In this document: piece by piece, positions 35,750-45,268 of the stretch
Layout: the number at the start of each line of letters is the position of its first letter
Numbering within the stretch: position 1 is the first letter of the stretch
Assembly: GCF_000013985.1 (NCBI RefSeq)
Contig: NC_008048.1
Location: forward strand, 1,984,001 to 2,048,000
Origin: Sphingopyxis alaskensis RB2256
Lineage (GTDB): Bacteria > Pseudomonadota > Alphaproteobacteria > Sphingomonadales > Sphingomonadaceae
Length of the DNA: 64,000 bases
Direction of reading: 5' to 3'
Notes under the pieces: model-generated
The model's input: only the letters and a program-made list of their open reading frames with translations
Told to the model about the DNA's origin: nothing
The model's database searches: none
Position numbers and translations under genes: made by a program

Positions 35750-36930
35750 GTCGGGCTTTCCACTTCATCGGCGTGCTGAGCGGCACCCTTCCAGCGCCGC
35801 CACATTCGCTCGGCGCGCATCAGCATCGCAAAACGCAGCCGGTCGGAGCGCCCTGTCAGCGGGACGTTGACCCAGACGAGCGCACGGCGTTCGCGCCAGA
35901 CGCTGTCGATCATCGGATGGCCGGGCGCGGCGCAGCTGTCGACCCATTCGATGCGCGGGTCGTCGAGCAGGTCCAGATTCGCCTGTTGCAACAGGACGCC
36001 CGGCGAAAAGCGTGCATAATCCTCATCGAACGCGGTCTTGAACGAAAAGCCGCCGGGCGGGCACAGGAAGTTGACGAGCATTGCCAGCGGGCGGCCATCG
36101 AGGTCGAGCGCGCGCATGTCGAGCCGCCCCGCCGCGGCGGCGGCGGGCACGATGGCGCGGAACCAGGCCTGGGTGTCGCTGTTACTCGCAAGCGCCGATC
36201 CCGCGCGCCCCTTCCAGCCGCGCGCCTCCAGGGCGAGGAAGGCGTCGATCCACGGACCCGGCGGATCGCCCGCCTGCCACCGGCGAAATTGCACCACACC
36301 CTCATCGGCGAGCCGGTTCGCCTGCCGCCTCAATTCCTTGCGCTTCTTCGCGCGCACCGCTGCGTCCCAATAGGCGGCGGGCGAGAGGTCGCTTGCGAGC
36401 AGCGCACGCTCCTCGCGGTGGACGACCACGGCCTCGCCACCACGCCCCCGCGCCGCATCGATCAGCGCGCGGTGGAGCGGCCCGTCCTCGGTCAATCGCG
36501 GCACATGCAGCAAGGTGCGCGCCCAGGGCGCCGCATCGCACCAGCCGAGCAGGATCGACCAGAACAGGCTTTCAAAACCTGCGCGCACCAGAGGCGCGCC
36601 GTGAAAATGATTGGGGTGCGCCCAGCCCACGGCGTGACGCAGCGGCAGGCGGCTGTAACGCGCCGCGGGTGCGAGCGGCATCACGCCGATCAGCGGCCCG
36701 TCCGCGCCGCCCTGCACGACGATAAGCCGCGCTTGGCGTTCGGGATCGAGCAGGTGCAGTGCCGATTGCAGGCACCAGCGTTCGGCAAAGGGATTGGGCT
36801 CGCTTGCCTCGCCCGCCAGCCCGTCCCACGCCGCCGCCAGCCCCTCCGACAGCGCCAGCGGATCGACCACGCGCACCGTCAGCGGCGCGGCGTCGATGCT
36901 GCTGACCGGAAAGGCAGGATGGACCGTCAT
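35746..36930 (-). CDS. GNAT/FemAB-like acyltransferase
   Basis: A 394-residue protein of the BioF2-like acetyltransferase (FemAB-related) group. The pattern ELRRQANRLADEGVVQFRRW then WIDAFLALEARGWKGRAGSAL, followed by a CPPGGFSFKTAFDEDYARFSPGVLLQ segment, is typical. The product is presumably transferred from an acyl- or aminoacyl-donor. It heads a two-gene unit with the cupin-like gene. Family is supported; substrate is not known. Confidence 0.75.
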   Translation of the reverse strand: MTVHPAFPVSSIDAAPLTVRVVDPLALSEGLAAAWDGLAGEASEPNPFAERWCLQSALHLLDPERQARLIVVQGGADGPLIGVMPLAPAARYSRLPLRHAVGWAHPNHFHGAPLVRAGFESLFWSILLGWCDAAPWARTLLHVPRLTEDGPLHRALIDAARGRGGEAVVVHREERALLASDLSPAAYWDAAVRAKKRKELRRQANRLADEGVVQFRRWQAGDPPGPWIDAFLALEARGWKGRAGSALASNSDTQAWFRAIVPAAAAAGRLDMRALDLDGRPLAMLVNFLCPPGGFSFKTAFDEDYARFSPGVLLQQANLDLLDDPRIEWVDSCAAPGHPMIDSVWRERRALVWVNVPLTGRSDRLRFAMLMRAERMWRRWKGAAQHADEVESPT

Positions 36931-37311
36931 CGGCGAGAGATTAGCAGCGAAGCGTTAAAATGGGGTGGCGATTTGAGCGGGGGGCGTGCCGCGCGAAGCC
37001 GAATGAGATGGTGGTATTCGACCAATTGCGGCCATAAAGCCCCTCCCCTTCAGGGGAGGGGTTGATTTCACCACCCCAAACCGGACATCCACAAAAAAAC
37101 GCTGTCCTACATGCACCGCCTGTGCCAGCCTTCATCCCGGCGCTTTCAATATGTGGACAAAAGCGATCGCCGCCCGGCCAGCAGGCGTGCGCAGCAGGCG
37201 GGCGCGCATGTCCGGCAGGCGCGGCAAGCTGCTTGACGCACAAGGCTGACCTTTACTGACCTTTGGCCAAAACGACTGACGGCCCCGACCTTCCAAGCGG
37301 ACGCACCGGGA
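36931..37311. other. Intergenic, no gene seen
   Basis: 381 bp without a supported gene. A perfect hairpin sits at 37040-37061. A short open frame on the minus strand here has no family and looks spurious. The promoter of the GNAT-cupin unit should lie just beyond 36930. Confidence 0.5.
37040..37061. repeat. Perfect palindromic hairpin CCCCTCCCC-TTCA-GGGGAGGGG
   Basis: A 9-bp perfect stem with a four-base loop. There is no T-run, and this is the type of short palindrome dispersed in sphingomonad genomes. A sister hairpin with a related core is at 56059-56091. Confidence 0.7.
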
Positions 37312-39207
37312 TCAGATCCCGAACAGCTTCGCCAGCGACTTTTCCAGCATGAAAAATTGCCAGATCAACCGCCCATGGTCGCGGCGGCCCGACTGGTGCG
37401 CGGCGACGATCCGCTCGATCTCGGCCATGTCGAACCAGCCGCTCCGGGCAAGCGTAGACGAGGTTGCCAGCGCCTTCGCCTGCTGGGCGAGCGCGCCGCG
37501 GAACCAGGCCGACACTGGCGTCACGAACCCCATCTTGGGCCGATAGAGGATGTCGTGCGGCAGATAGCGTTCCATCGCCTGCTTCAATAGCGCCTTGCCC
37601 GTGCCGCCCTTGACCCGCATCGACGCGGGCAGGCTCGCGGCGAACTCGACGAGCCGGTAATCGAGCAAAGGCTCGCGCGCCTCCAGGCTGACCGCCATGC
37701 TCATCCGGTCGGTCTTGGTCAAAATGTCGCCGGGCAGCCAGATTTTGAGGTCGGCATATTGCGCGCGGTCGAGCGGTTCGCGCGCGGGCGCCTCCGCCAT
37801 CGCCTTCCAGTATCGCCCCTCGGCGACATGATCGCCCAGCCCGCGGATCGCTGCATCGTTGAACAGCCGCGCGCGCTGCACCGGTCCCGTCACCCCGACC
37901 GCCTCGGCATAACCCTCCGCGCCGCTCTTCGACAGGCTGGCGAGCGTTGCACGCGCGCGGAGCGGACGCGGCGCCCAGTCCATCTGCGGCCAGACATGCG
38001 ATAGCGGGCCCAGCACACCGCGGCGCAGGAAACCGGGGATCAGCCCGCGCAGCTTTTCTTCCTGATGCTGGAACACCAGCCGCCGATAGCCCGCAAACGC
38101 CTCGTCGGCGCCGTCGCCCGACAAAGCCACCGTCACCTCCTCGCGCGCCAGCTCGCACACCCGGTACGTCGGCAGCGCGCTCGCGTCGGCAAAGGGTTCG
38201 TCGAACATGTCGGCGATCCGGTCGATCAGCGCGAAATCGCCCGCCGCCACCGTGCGCGTGCGGTGATCGGTCGCGAAGCGCTCGGCGATTTGCTGCGCAT
38301 AGGCCGTCTCGTCGAGCGCCGCTTGGTCGAACCCGATCGTGCAGGTCTTGACCGCCTTCGCGCTCGCCTCGGCCATCAGCGCGACGACCGCGCTCGAATC
38401 GACCCCGCCCGACAGAAAGGCGCCCAAGGGCACGTCGGCGACCATGCGGTCGGTCACGGCGGCGCGCATCAGATAAACCAGATGTTCGGCCGCCTCGCCC
38501 TCGCTCGCCTTGATCCGCCGCGAAAAATCGGGCGCCCACCAGCAGGTCGGCGCGGGCACGCCCTTGCCGCGTTCGAGCATCAGATAATGCCCGGCGGGCA
38601 GCTTCTCGATCCCCGCAACGATGCAATTGTCGTCGGGGACATAGCCGAGCGCGAAGAAATCCTCGACCGCGGAGAAACTGGCTTCCTGCCGCAGCAGGGG
38701 ATGGCGCAGCAACCCTTTCAGTTCCGACGCGAACGCCACCGATCCGTCCGCCAGCCGCGCATAGTGCAGCGGCTTCACCCCCAGCCGGTCGCGCGCGAGG
38801 AACAGGCAGCCGCGCGCATGGTCGTGGATCGCAAAGGCGAACATGCCGTTGAGCCGCGACAGGCATTCGGGCCCCCATTGCCGCCACGCCGCGATGATGA
38901 CCTCGGTATCGCCGCTGGTGCGGAAACGGTGCCCGCGATCCTCGAGTTCGGCGCGCAGTTCGCGGAAGTTATAGATTTCGCCGTTGTAGGTGAGCGTCAC
39001 CGCCTCATCGTCGCTCGCCATCGGCTGCGGGCTGCCCGCAATGTCGATGATCGAGAGGCGCAGGTGCGCCAGCCCGACGCCGGGCGCGGTCCATTCGCCC
39101 GACCCGTCGGGGCCGCGATGCTGCATCGGCTGGAGCATCGCGCGCAGCCGCGCCGGATCGACCGGTTTCGCGGTCTCAAGATGATAGATGCCCGCGATGC
39201 CGCACAT
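37312..39207 (-). CDS. Asparagine synthase-like amidotransferase, exosortase A-associated
   Basis: A 631-residue glutamine-hydrolysing synthetase. Cys2 is the nucleophile of the N-terminal glutaminase domain (MCGIAGIYH); NGEIYNFRELR and SGDTEVI follow. The ATP pyrophosphatase loop is LSGGVDSSA near 265-273. Its position directly after xrtA (9 bp) places it in the XrtA-linked amidotransferase group, thought to amidate an exopolysaccharide component; the target is inferred. Role as a general asparagine synthase is possible but less likely here. Confidence 0.85.
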   Translation of the reverse strand: MCGIAGIYHLETAKPVDPARLRAMLQPMQHRGPDGSGEWTAPGVGLAHLRLSIIDIAGSPQPMASDDEAVTLTYNGEIYNFRELRAELEDRGHRFRTSGDTEVIIAAWRQWGPECLSRLNGMFAFAIHDHARGCLFLARDRLGVKPLHYARLADGSVAFASELKGLLRHPLLRQEASFSAVEDFFALGYVPDDNCIVAGIEKLPAGHYLMLERGKGVPAPTCWWAPDFSRRIKASEGEAAEHLVYLMRAAVTDRMVADVPLGAFLSGGVDSSAVVALMAEASAKAVKTCTIGFDQAALDETAYAQQIAERFATDHRTRTVAAGDFALIDRIADMFDEPFADASALPTYRVCELAREEVTVALSGDGADEAFAGYRRLVFQHQEEKLRGLIPGFLRRGVLGPLSHVWPQMDWAPRPLRARATLASLSKSGAEGYAEAVGVTGPVQRARLFNDAAIRGLGDHVAEGRYWKAMAEAPAREPLDRAQYADLKIWLPGDILTKTDRMSMAVSLEAREPLLDYRLVEFAASLPASMRVKGGTGKALLKQAMERYLPHDILYRPKMGFVTPVSAWFRGALAQQAKALATSSTLARSGWFDMAEIERIVAAHQSGRRDHGRLIWQFFMLEKSLAKLFGI

Positions 39208-39216
39208 GGGTCGGTC

Positions 39217-40695
39217 CTAGCGGCTTTTGAGCGCGCGGTCAGCCATCGCCCTGGCTCCGCCCGACGCGGAAACGAAATCCCTGATCGCATCGCGCCCGCC
39301 CTGCGCCGTCTCGCTCGACACGATCAGCGTCAGCGCGCGCGGGTCGCCGCCGGCAAGGCGCGCTTTCAGCCCCGCCAGCTTGGCCGAACGCGCGCTGCCC
39401 GTCACGTCGCCGCCGACGACATACCAGGTCGCGGCGTCGCGCAGCACCGGGCCGGGGTGCAGCAGGCGTTCGGTCTTGCCCCCATCGACGGCGGGCAGCG
39501 CCGCGCTCCACGCCCATCGGCTGTCGGGATCGACCGCGCCCTGCCCGAAGGCGACGACCTCGCGCCCCTCGGCCTGGCGCTCATAACCGCCGATCGCGAC
39601 GGTCACGACCTGCCCCTTCGCGTTCGCAAAGTGCCGCAAAAGCCGCTGGTCGGCGCCGTCGAAGCGCGGCGTCCAGGGGATGCCGCCGACACGCGCTTCG
39701 CGCCAGCCCGGCGGCGCCTCGACCGCCATGGTGGGCGGCAACGGCGCGCTGCGCCCGGCGACGAGCAGACCCCATGCGGCGAACAGCAGCGGCAAGAGCA
39801 AGGCGGCGGGCAGCACCGCGCGGCCCGGCCCCGCAAAACGGATCGGCCCCTCCAGCCCACGCACATCCACGGCGGCGTCGTTCGCGGGCCGGTCGAACCA
39901 GCGCCGCGCCGCCAGCATCACGATCAGGATGACGAGGCCGAAGAAGATCCAGCCATAGACAATATGGTCGATCCCGCCCGCCGCCTCGATCCCCCAGACC
40001 TCGGCCGCGAGCATCGTCCCATAGGCGCGCAGCGCATTGGCCAGGATCGTCGTCGCGAGCGCGGCGACGACAAAGACGATCCGCCGCGTCCAGCTCTTGA
40101 AGCAAAGATGCGCCGCGAACGCGGCATAGGCGAGCATCGCGATCAGGAAATTGACTCCCGAACATTCCTCGGCCACCTCGAAAAAACCCGCGCGCGTGGT
40201 GATGAACACGCCCTGCATCTCGGCAGCGAAGCCCGACAGGTGGAGCAGCGCGACGCTGATATGTGCGGTAAAGGTCTGGAGCAGCGGCACCAGCTCCTCG
40301 CCGAAGGGAACGAGCAGCAGCGCATAGGCGAGCGGGAAGAGCAGCCCGCGCACCAGCTTTTCGCCGAGCGCGACGCCCACCGCGCCCTGGAGCATCAGCA
40401 CGAGGCCGAGCTGGCGGAACAACGCCACCCCCGCCGCCTCGCCGACGAGCCAGACGCACCCCGCCCCCGTCATCCACAGCAACGCGGGCCACCAGAAGGT
40501 CGGCGCCAGCGGGCGCAACAGGTCGATCCGCTGCGCGACCAGCCAGCCGATCAGCGGCACCATCAGCAGGCAATGGGTAAAGGTCGAACTGTTCCACCAG
40601 ATGCCCGCCATGTCGGCGGCGTCGCGCCAGAAGAGCGCGAGGATCACCGCCGCCAGCAAGGCCAGCGTGACCAGATGGCGCTGCCAGCGTGTCAT
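39217..40695 (-). CDS. xrtA: Exosortase A (XrtA) fused to an EpsI-like domain
   Basis: XrtA is an integral membrane transpeptidase-like enzyme that processes PEP-CTERM proteins. Of 492 residues, the first about 265 are exosortase, with about eight membrane helices. The catalytic triad is Cys178 (EECSGVN), Arg223 (ANALRAYG) and His244 (GIDHIVYGW). From about 280 on it has an EpsI-like domain (WTPRFDGADQRLLRHF). The ATG at 40695 overlaps the stop of the glycosyltransferase gene (ATGA); the longer frame is not the start. The gene sits in the exopolysaccharide cluster. Confidence 0.92.
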   Translation of the reverse strand: MTRWQRHLVTLALLAAVILALFWRDAADMAGIWWNSSTFTHCLLMVPLIGWLVAQRIDLLRPLAPTFWWPALLWMTGAGCVWLVGEAAGVALFRQLGLVLMLQGAVGVALGEKLVRGLLFPLAYALLLVPFGEELVPLLQTFTAHISVALLHLSGFAAEMQGVFITTRAGFFEVAEECSGVNFLIAMLAYAAFAAHLCFKSWTRRIVFVVAALATTILANALRAYGTMLAAEVWGIEAAGGIDHIVYGWIFFGLVILIVMLAARRWFDRPANDAAVDVRGLEGPIRFAGPGRAVLPAALLLPLLFAAWGLLVAGRSAPLPPTMAVEAPPGWREARVGGIPWTPRFDGADQRLLRHFANAKGQVVTVAIGGYERQAEGREVVAFGQGAVDPDSRWAWSAALPAVDGGKTERLLHPGPVLRDAATWYVVGGDVTGSARSAKLAGLKARLAGGDPRALTLIVSSETAQGGRDAIRDFVSASGGARAMADRALKSR

Positions 40696-41897
40696 GCGGG
40701 CAGCCCCAGCAATGCGCCAAGCGGCGCCATGCGCGCGTCCCAGCCATAGCGCGCGATCATCCGTGCGCGTGCCGCCTGTCCCATGTGCGCCGCCGCATCG
40801 CGATCGCCGAACAGCATGCACACCGCGTCGGCCATCGCCGCGGCATCATCCGCGACGAGCAGATGTTCGCCCGGCGCCGCGTCGATTCCCGTCGCCGCGG
40901 CGGCGCTCGCCACTACCGGTCGCGCCATCGCCATCGCCTCGAGCAATTTGTTCTGCACACCGCGCGCGAGCAGGAGCGGGGCCACCACCGCGTCGGCGGC
41001 GGCAAGCCACGGCCGCACGTCGGGCACTTCGCCGGTCACGATCACGCCGGGCTGCTTCGCGAGCGCGCGCACCTCCGCGCTCGGCGCGCGCCCGACGACC
41101 GCGAAGCGCGCCGCGGGGTGTCGCCGCCGGATCAGCGGCAAAATATCGGCGGCGAACCAGCGCGCCGCGTCGATATTGGGGCGATAGTCCATCTGCCCGG
41201 TGAACACCGCAAGCGGCCCGTCGCCATGACCCACCGGATCAAACGGCAGCGCCGGGTCGAAACGATCGGTGTCGATCCCGTTCCCGACCGCCAGCACCTT
41301 ATCGGCCGCCAACCCGCTCTTTTGCCGAAAGAGCGCCGCTTCGGCCTCGCTGACGAACAGGCTGGCGGCGACGCGCCGCGCGATCCCGACCTCATAGGCG
41401 CCGAGCACCCGCGCCTCGCGCCGATGCACCCAGTTGAGCGGCTGGCGCCTGTCCTGCTTGGCGTAGGCGCCGAACTTGGCCGAATCGACGTCGACGAAAT
41501 CCATCAGCACCGGGCCGTCGAACCGGGCGGGCAGATATTGCGCCATCTGCCCCGAAAAGGCGACGATATGGCTGATGTCGCCCCGCCCGATCAGCGCATC
41601 GACCTGACGCGCCAGGGCCTTGCTCCGAAACAGGTGGATCGACACCGGCTCACGGCGCAGCACGGCCTCTGCCAAGGCGATCGGACGCGACACCCGGCGC
41701 CCTTCGATCGCCAGGCTCTTGCAAAGCGGCGCCAGTTTCGCGCGCGCAAGTGCGGCATCGGCATCATTATCGGCGAGCGCCGCCACATGCACCGGCGCCA
41801 GTTTCGCCAGCGCCTCGAACATATGCCAGCTGCGGATGCGGTCGCCGCGGTCGGGCGGCCACGGCGCGCGATGCACGAGGAACAGGATTTCAGGCAT
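40692..41897 (-). CDS. Exosortase A-associated glycosyltransferase (TIGR03087 type)
   Basis: A 401-residue GT-B fold transferase in the GT4-like class. The N-terminal MPEILFLVHRAPWPPDRGD and the C-terminal EAMAMARPVVASAAAATGI (sugar-nucleotide binding, near 320-345) fit the XrtA-linked family. FTGQMDYRPNIDAARWFA is the family middle motif. It acts in the cytoplasm on the exopolysaccharide. Its stop overlaps the xrtA start. Substrate sugar unknown. Confidence 0.85.
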   Translation of the reverse strand: MPEILFLVHRAPWPPDRGDRIRSWHMFEALAKLAPVHVAALADNDADAALARAKLAPLCKSLAIEGRRVSRPIALAEAVLRREPVSIHLFRSKALARQVDALIGRGDISHIVAFSGQMAQYLPARFDGPVLMDFVDVDSAKFGAYAKQDRRQPLNWVHRREARVLGAYEVGIARRVAASLFVSEAEAALFRQKSGLAADKVLAVGNGIDTDRFDPALPFDPVGHGDGPLAVFTGQMDYRPNIDAARWFAADILPLIRRRHPAARFAVVGRAPSAEVRALAKQPGVIVTGEVPDVRPWLAAADAVVAPLLLARGVQNKLLEAMAMARPVVASAAAATGIDAAPGEHLLVADDAAAMADAVCMLFGDRDAAAHMGQAARARMIARYGWDARMAPLGALLGLPA

Positions 41898-41912
41898 CGC
41901 CCCCTACTCCAT

Positions 41913-42008
41913 CATTGTGAGGAGCCGAAGGCGACGCGGCAATCTCCAGCCATCGACCGCGCACAAGGCCGCCTTCTGGAGATTGCTTCGCCTGCGGCTC
42001 GCAATGAC
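41913..42008. repeat. Palindromic repeat splitting the EPS operon
   Basis: CATTGTGAGGAGCCGAAGG... (41913-41949) and CTGGAGATTGCTTCGCC... (41976-42006) are imperfect inverted arms. Both reduce to the core CATTG(T/C)GAG-CCG-AGGCGA-GC-AATCTCCAG. It sits in the 134-bp gap between the FemAB-like and glycosyltransferase genes. Confidence 0.75.
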
Positions 42009-42031
42009 GAGGGGATATTGGCCACGCCCGT

Positions 42032-43099
42032 TCACCCCAATCCGCGCGCGATCAGCGGGCCGATGCGGTTCGCCGCCCACAGCGGCAGCCGCTTCCACAG
42101 ATCGACCTGCATCCGGTATTTCGCGCTGTTCGGATTGGTATCGCGCGCGCGCCGCCCCGGCGCGAGCCAGCGCGCATAGGCGAGCGGCTGCGGCTCGAAA
42201 CCCCAATTCTTCTTGTAGTAACAGGGACCGGTGCCGACCTTCGACCGCCCGAAATCGAAAGCGATGCACTGCCTCGCCCGAGCGTGACTCATCAAAGCGA
42301 AATACATCAACTCATTGGCACGGAGGCGCCGCGCGTCGGCGAGCCCACCGCCCCAATAGGGCATCACCACGCCGCGCCAATAAAGACTGAGCACACTGGC
42401 TATCGGCCGTCCGCCGTCGCGCACGGTCAATATGTCGGCACCCTCGCCAAAGGCGTCGAGCACCGCATCGAACAGGCTCTTGGGAAAAACGGGCGTGCCA
42501 AGATTGCGGACGCTGGTGGCGTAAACGCGATAATGATCGTCCCGTTCAGCATCGTCACGCCCGATGGTAACGGTCAGCGCGCTCGCCCGCGCCTTGCGCA
42601 CCTCGGCGCGCTGCTTGCGCGGGATGGCGAGCAGTTCGGCGTCGTCATCACCGGCGAGGTCGCGCGCAAAGCCCGCATAGACGCCCTCGTCGCGCATCCA
42701 GCCCTCGCCTTCGGGCAGCGGGCCGCCGCGTAGTTCGACCGACGGCACGCCGAGTGCCCGCGCCATCTCCGCCGCGCCGCTTGCCAGCGTCGCGGCCACG
42801 GCGCGATCGTCGGCCAAGATGCCGCCGCCGACGGCAAAGCCGCTACCGACGAGCGCCTGCCCGAACAGTGGCGAGCGGATGTGGTGCAGCGGCAGCAGCC
42901 CGGTCAGGCCGCCGCGCGCATCGCGCGCGGTCACCAGATGGCATCGATGCCCGGTCGCCCTGGTGATCGCCTCACACCACGCTCGGCTGTGGAACGGTGT
43001 CGCCTGCGGATGGGCCGCGACATAGGCGTCCCATTCGGCCGCGTCGGACAGCGGTGTGCCAGCGAACGCCTTCATCGCCGGGTCGGCGAGCGCATTCAC
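42032..43099 (-). CDS. FemAB-like protein, exosortase A-associated
   Basis: A 355-residue GNAT/FemAB-fold protein that, in this family, is proposed to transfer an amino acid or acyl group during exopolysaccharide assembly. Signatures include AIPRKQRAEVRKAR, MPYWGGGLADARRLRANELMYF and GTGPCYYKKNWGFE. The GTG at 43097-43099 overlaps the deacetylase stop (GTGA). The longer frame upstream lies inside the deacetylase gene in another frame and is rejected. Activity inferred from family. Confidence 0.85.
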   Translation of the reverse strand: MNALADPAMKAFAGTPLSDAAEWDAYVAAHPQATPFHSRAWCEAITRATGHRCHLVTARDARGGLTGLLPLHHIRSPLFGQALVGSGFAVGGGILADDRAVAATLASGAAEMARALGVPSVELRGGPLPEGEGWMRDEGVYAGFARDLAGDDDAELLAIPRKQRAEVRKARASALTVTIGRDDAERDDHYRVYATSVRNLGTPVFPKSLFDAVLDAFGEGADILTVRDGGRPIASVLSLYWRGVVMPYWGGGLADARRLRANELMYFALMSHARARQCIAFDFGRSKVGTGPCYYKKNWGFEPQPLAYARWLAPGRRARDTNPNSAKYRMQVDLWKRLPLWAANRIGPLIARGLG

Positions 43100-43956
43100 G
43101 CCGCGGCCTGCCAAGGCGCAGCGCGCTGCTGCTGCGCGGGCAGCAGCGCGTCGGCGCGCGTCCAGTCGAAATCGGCGAGCAGTTTCTTCAGCTTGCCCGC
43201 CATGGCCGACAAGCCGCTGTAATGACGGATCTTCGACCGGATCGACGCATCGGCGACGCGCGGTTGGCCGGGGTCGATCTCCCACGGATGGAAATAGAGG
43301 ATCGCCGGATGCCCCTCGGCATTCATTTGCGCGATCGCCCAGCGCGTGAAGCCATAGGGCAGCATTCGCATGAAGCCGCCGCCGCCCGCCGCCAGCGTCC
43401 GCCCGGCGAAACGCGCGGTCGTCACCGGCCATTCGACGAGGTCGCTGCCCGTGACCGGCCGCCACGCATGGCGCGGGCTTTGCGGCCAGCCATAATGGTC
43501 GTGGACCACCGGCGCGACGCTTGACGAATAGGCATAGCCCTGTTCGGCGAGCACAGGATGGGCCCAGGGCGTGCGTGCGTCGACCGAAAAGCTGGGCGCG
43601 CGATAACCGCGCACGGCGACGCCGCCGATGTCTTCAAGGATCGCGCGCGTTTTCAGAAGGTCGGCCGCAAACTCGTCCGCCGTCATCGCGAACACGCGCT
43701 TGTGGTCATAGCCGTGGCTCGCCAGTTCGTGCCCCGCCGCGACGATGCGGCGGATCAGCGCCGGATAGCGTTCGGCGACCCAGCCCAATGTGAAAAATGT
43801 GCCTTTCACCCCCGCATCGGCGAAAATCTTCAGCACCGCGTCGCAATTCGCCTCGACCCGGCATTCGAGCGTCGGCCAGTCGGCGCGGTCGATCGTGCGC
43901 TCAAAGGCGCCGACCTGAAACCAGTCCTCGACATCGACCGACAGGCCGTTCTGCAT
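43096..43956 (-). CDS. Polysaccharide deacetylase, exosortase A-associated
   Basis: A 286-residue NodB-fold deacetylase. The catalytic Asp is in LSVDVEDWFQ (Asp8), and the metal-binding His81 and His85 in HELASHGYDHK. WYLYFHPWE-like YFHPWEIDP near the C-terminus is typical of the XrtA (DUF3473-linked) group. It is predicted to de-N-acetylate the exopolysaccharide. It lies between the ATPase and FemAB-like genes. Confidence 0.9.
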   Translation of the reverse strand: MQNGLSVDVEDWFQVGAFERTIDRADWPTLECRVEANCDAVLKIFADAGVKGTFFTLGWVAERYPALIRRIVAAGHELASHGYDHKRVFAMTADEFAADLLKTRAILEDIGGVAVRGYRAPSFSVDARTPWAHPVLAEQGYAYSSSVAPVVHDHYGWPQSPRHAWRPVTGSDLVEWPVTTARFAGRTLAAGGGGFMRMLPYGFTRWAIAQMNAEGHPAILYFHPWEIDPGQPRVADASIRSKIRHYSGLSAMAGKLKKLLADFDWTRADALLPAQQQRAAPWQAAA

Positions 43957-44001
43957 CTTTCCTCACCTTCGCAGGCCCGATAGCCGGTTTCGGCCGGGCT
44001 G

Positions 44002-45246
44002 TCAGGCCGCCCAGGTCTGCGACTTTGCCGGATTGGGCGCGTTTTCGGGATCGCGCTCGACCCATTCGATGAGCAGGTCGAGCACACGGCGCAGCGCTTC
44101 GTCCTGTTCGACGAGCCGCGCCTCGAGCGATGCAACCTGCTTTTCCAGCGCGGCGAGATGGTCTGGATCGACCGCCGGAACCGCGGACGCGGTATCTTCT
44201 GCCTCGGCGACAGGCTGCGAGGCCAGCGCGACAATGCGCGCTGGTTCGGCTGGCGCGGCGAAGGGCGCGGGGGCGTCGGCAGCAGGCTCGTCCACGCGGC
44301 GCGGCCATTCGGATGCCGTTTCGTTCGCCGCGGCGGGCGGCGCAAAGGGCGCCGGGGTCGGTGCGGCGGCGGTGGCGGCGGCCGCGACGACCTCCTCGAC
44401 CGGCAGCGGCGCGAGCGTCGATGCGTCGATGCCGCGGTCGGCCTCGATCTCGGCGATCACCGAGCGGACATTCTGCGCGGTGATGCGGTTCATCTGTTCG
44501 ACCGCGCCATACAGCAGCAGGCGGCTGACCAGCACATTGAGCTTGCGCGGCACGCCTTCGCTGTAATCGAAGATTTCCTCGAAAGCGTCGGGGCTGAAGC
44601 TGGGGTTGCCCGTCCAGCCGACCTTGCCGAGACGGTGGAGGATATAGGGTTCGACCTCTTCGGGCTCCATCGGGTCGAGGTGATGCGTCGCGATCACGCG
44701 CTGGCGCAATTGCTCGAGCGTCGGCGAGTGGAACAGCGTCTGGCGGAACTCGGGCTGGCCGAGCAGGAAGATTTGCAGGAGCGAATGACCGCCGAGCTGG
44801 AAGTTCGACAGCATCCGCAGTTCTTCGAGCGCCGAAACGGCGAGATTTTGTCCCTCATCGACGATCAGCAGCGTGCGTTTGCCCGCGCGCGCCTGTTCGC
44901 GCAGATATTGTTCCATCGACCGCAGCAGTTCGGCCTTGCTCTGCCCTTCCCAGTCGATGCCGAATTGTTCGGCGACAAGGCGGAGCAGATCGTCGCCCTC
45001 AACCTGCGTCGACACCAGCTTGACCGCGGTCAGCCGGCTGGGGTCGATCGTGTTCATCAGATGGCCGACGAGCGTCGTCTTGCCCGCACCGACGTCGCCG
45101 GTGATGACGATGAAGCCCTCGCCCTGCGCGAGGCCATAGCCCAGATAGGACATCGCCTTGCGGTGCGTCCCGCTCTCGAAATAGAAATGCGGATCTGGCG
45201 TCAGCTGGAACGGACGGCCGGTGAAACCATAATACTGATCGTACAT
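44002..45246 (-). CDS. ExeA-like AAA ATPase, exosortase A-associated (TIGR03015 type)
   Basis: A 414-residue cytoplasmic ATPase. The Walker A GDVGAGKT is at 50-57 and Walker B LLIVDEGQNL near 130-139. The sensor region LSNFQLGGHSLLQIFLLGQPE is ExeA-like. Residues about 270-414 are an Ala/Pro-rich linker and a coiled coil (LEKQVASLEARLVEQDEALRR). This family is known only from XrtA/PEP-CTERM exopolysaccharide clusters; its task, possibly powering assembly, is inferred. Confidence 0.87.
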   Translation of the reverse strand: MYDQYYGFTGRPFQLTPDPHFYFESGTHRKAMSYLGYGLAQGEGFIVITGDVGAGKTTLVGHLMNTIDPSRLTAVKLVSTQVEGDDLLRLVAEQFGIDWEGQSKAELLRSMEQYLREQARAGKRTLLIVDEGQNLAVSALEELRMLSNFQLGGHSLLQIFLLGQPEFRQTLFHSPTLEQLRQRVIATHHLDPMEPEEVEPYILHRLGKVGWTGNPSFSPDAFEEIFDYSEGVPRKLNVLVSRLLLYGAVEQMNRITAQNVRSVIAEIEADRGIDASTLAPLPVEEVVAAAATAAAPTPAPFAPPAAANETASEWPRRVDEPAADAPAPFAAPAEPARIVALASQPVAEAEDTASAVPAVDPDHLAALEKQVASLEARLVEQDEALRRVLDLLIEWVERDPENAPNPAKSQTWAA

Positions 45247-45268
45247 CGCAAAAAATCCCGTTGCTTGG

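Noticed and set aside
36941..37243. Small minus-strand open frame in the 36.9-37.3 kb gap
   Set aside because: Crosses a palindromic repeat, has no recognisable family and no ribosome binding site.
38065..40749. 894-residue plus-strand open frame across the asnB and xrtA genes
   Set aside because: Overlaps two well-supported minus-strand genes; highly biased composition, no ribosome binding site.
42032..43465. Longer FemAB frame starting at 43465
   Set aside because: The extension lies inside the deacetylase gene in another frame; the GTG at 43099 overlaps its stop and begins the conserved sequence.
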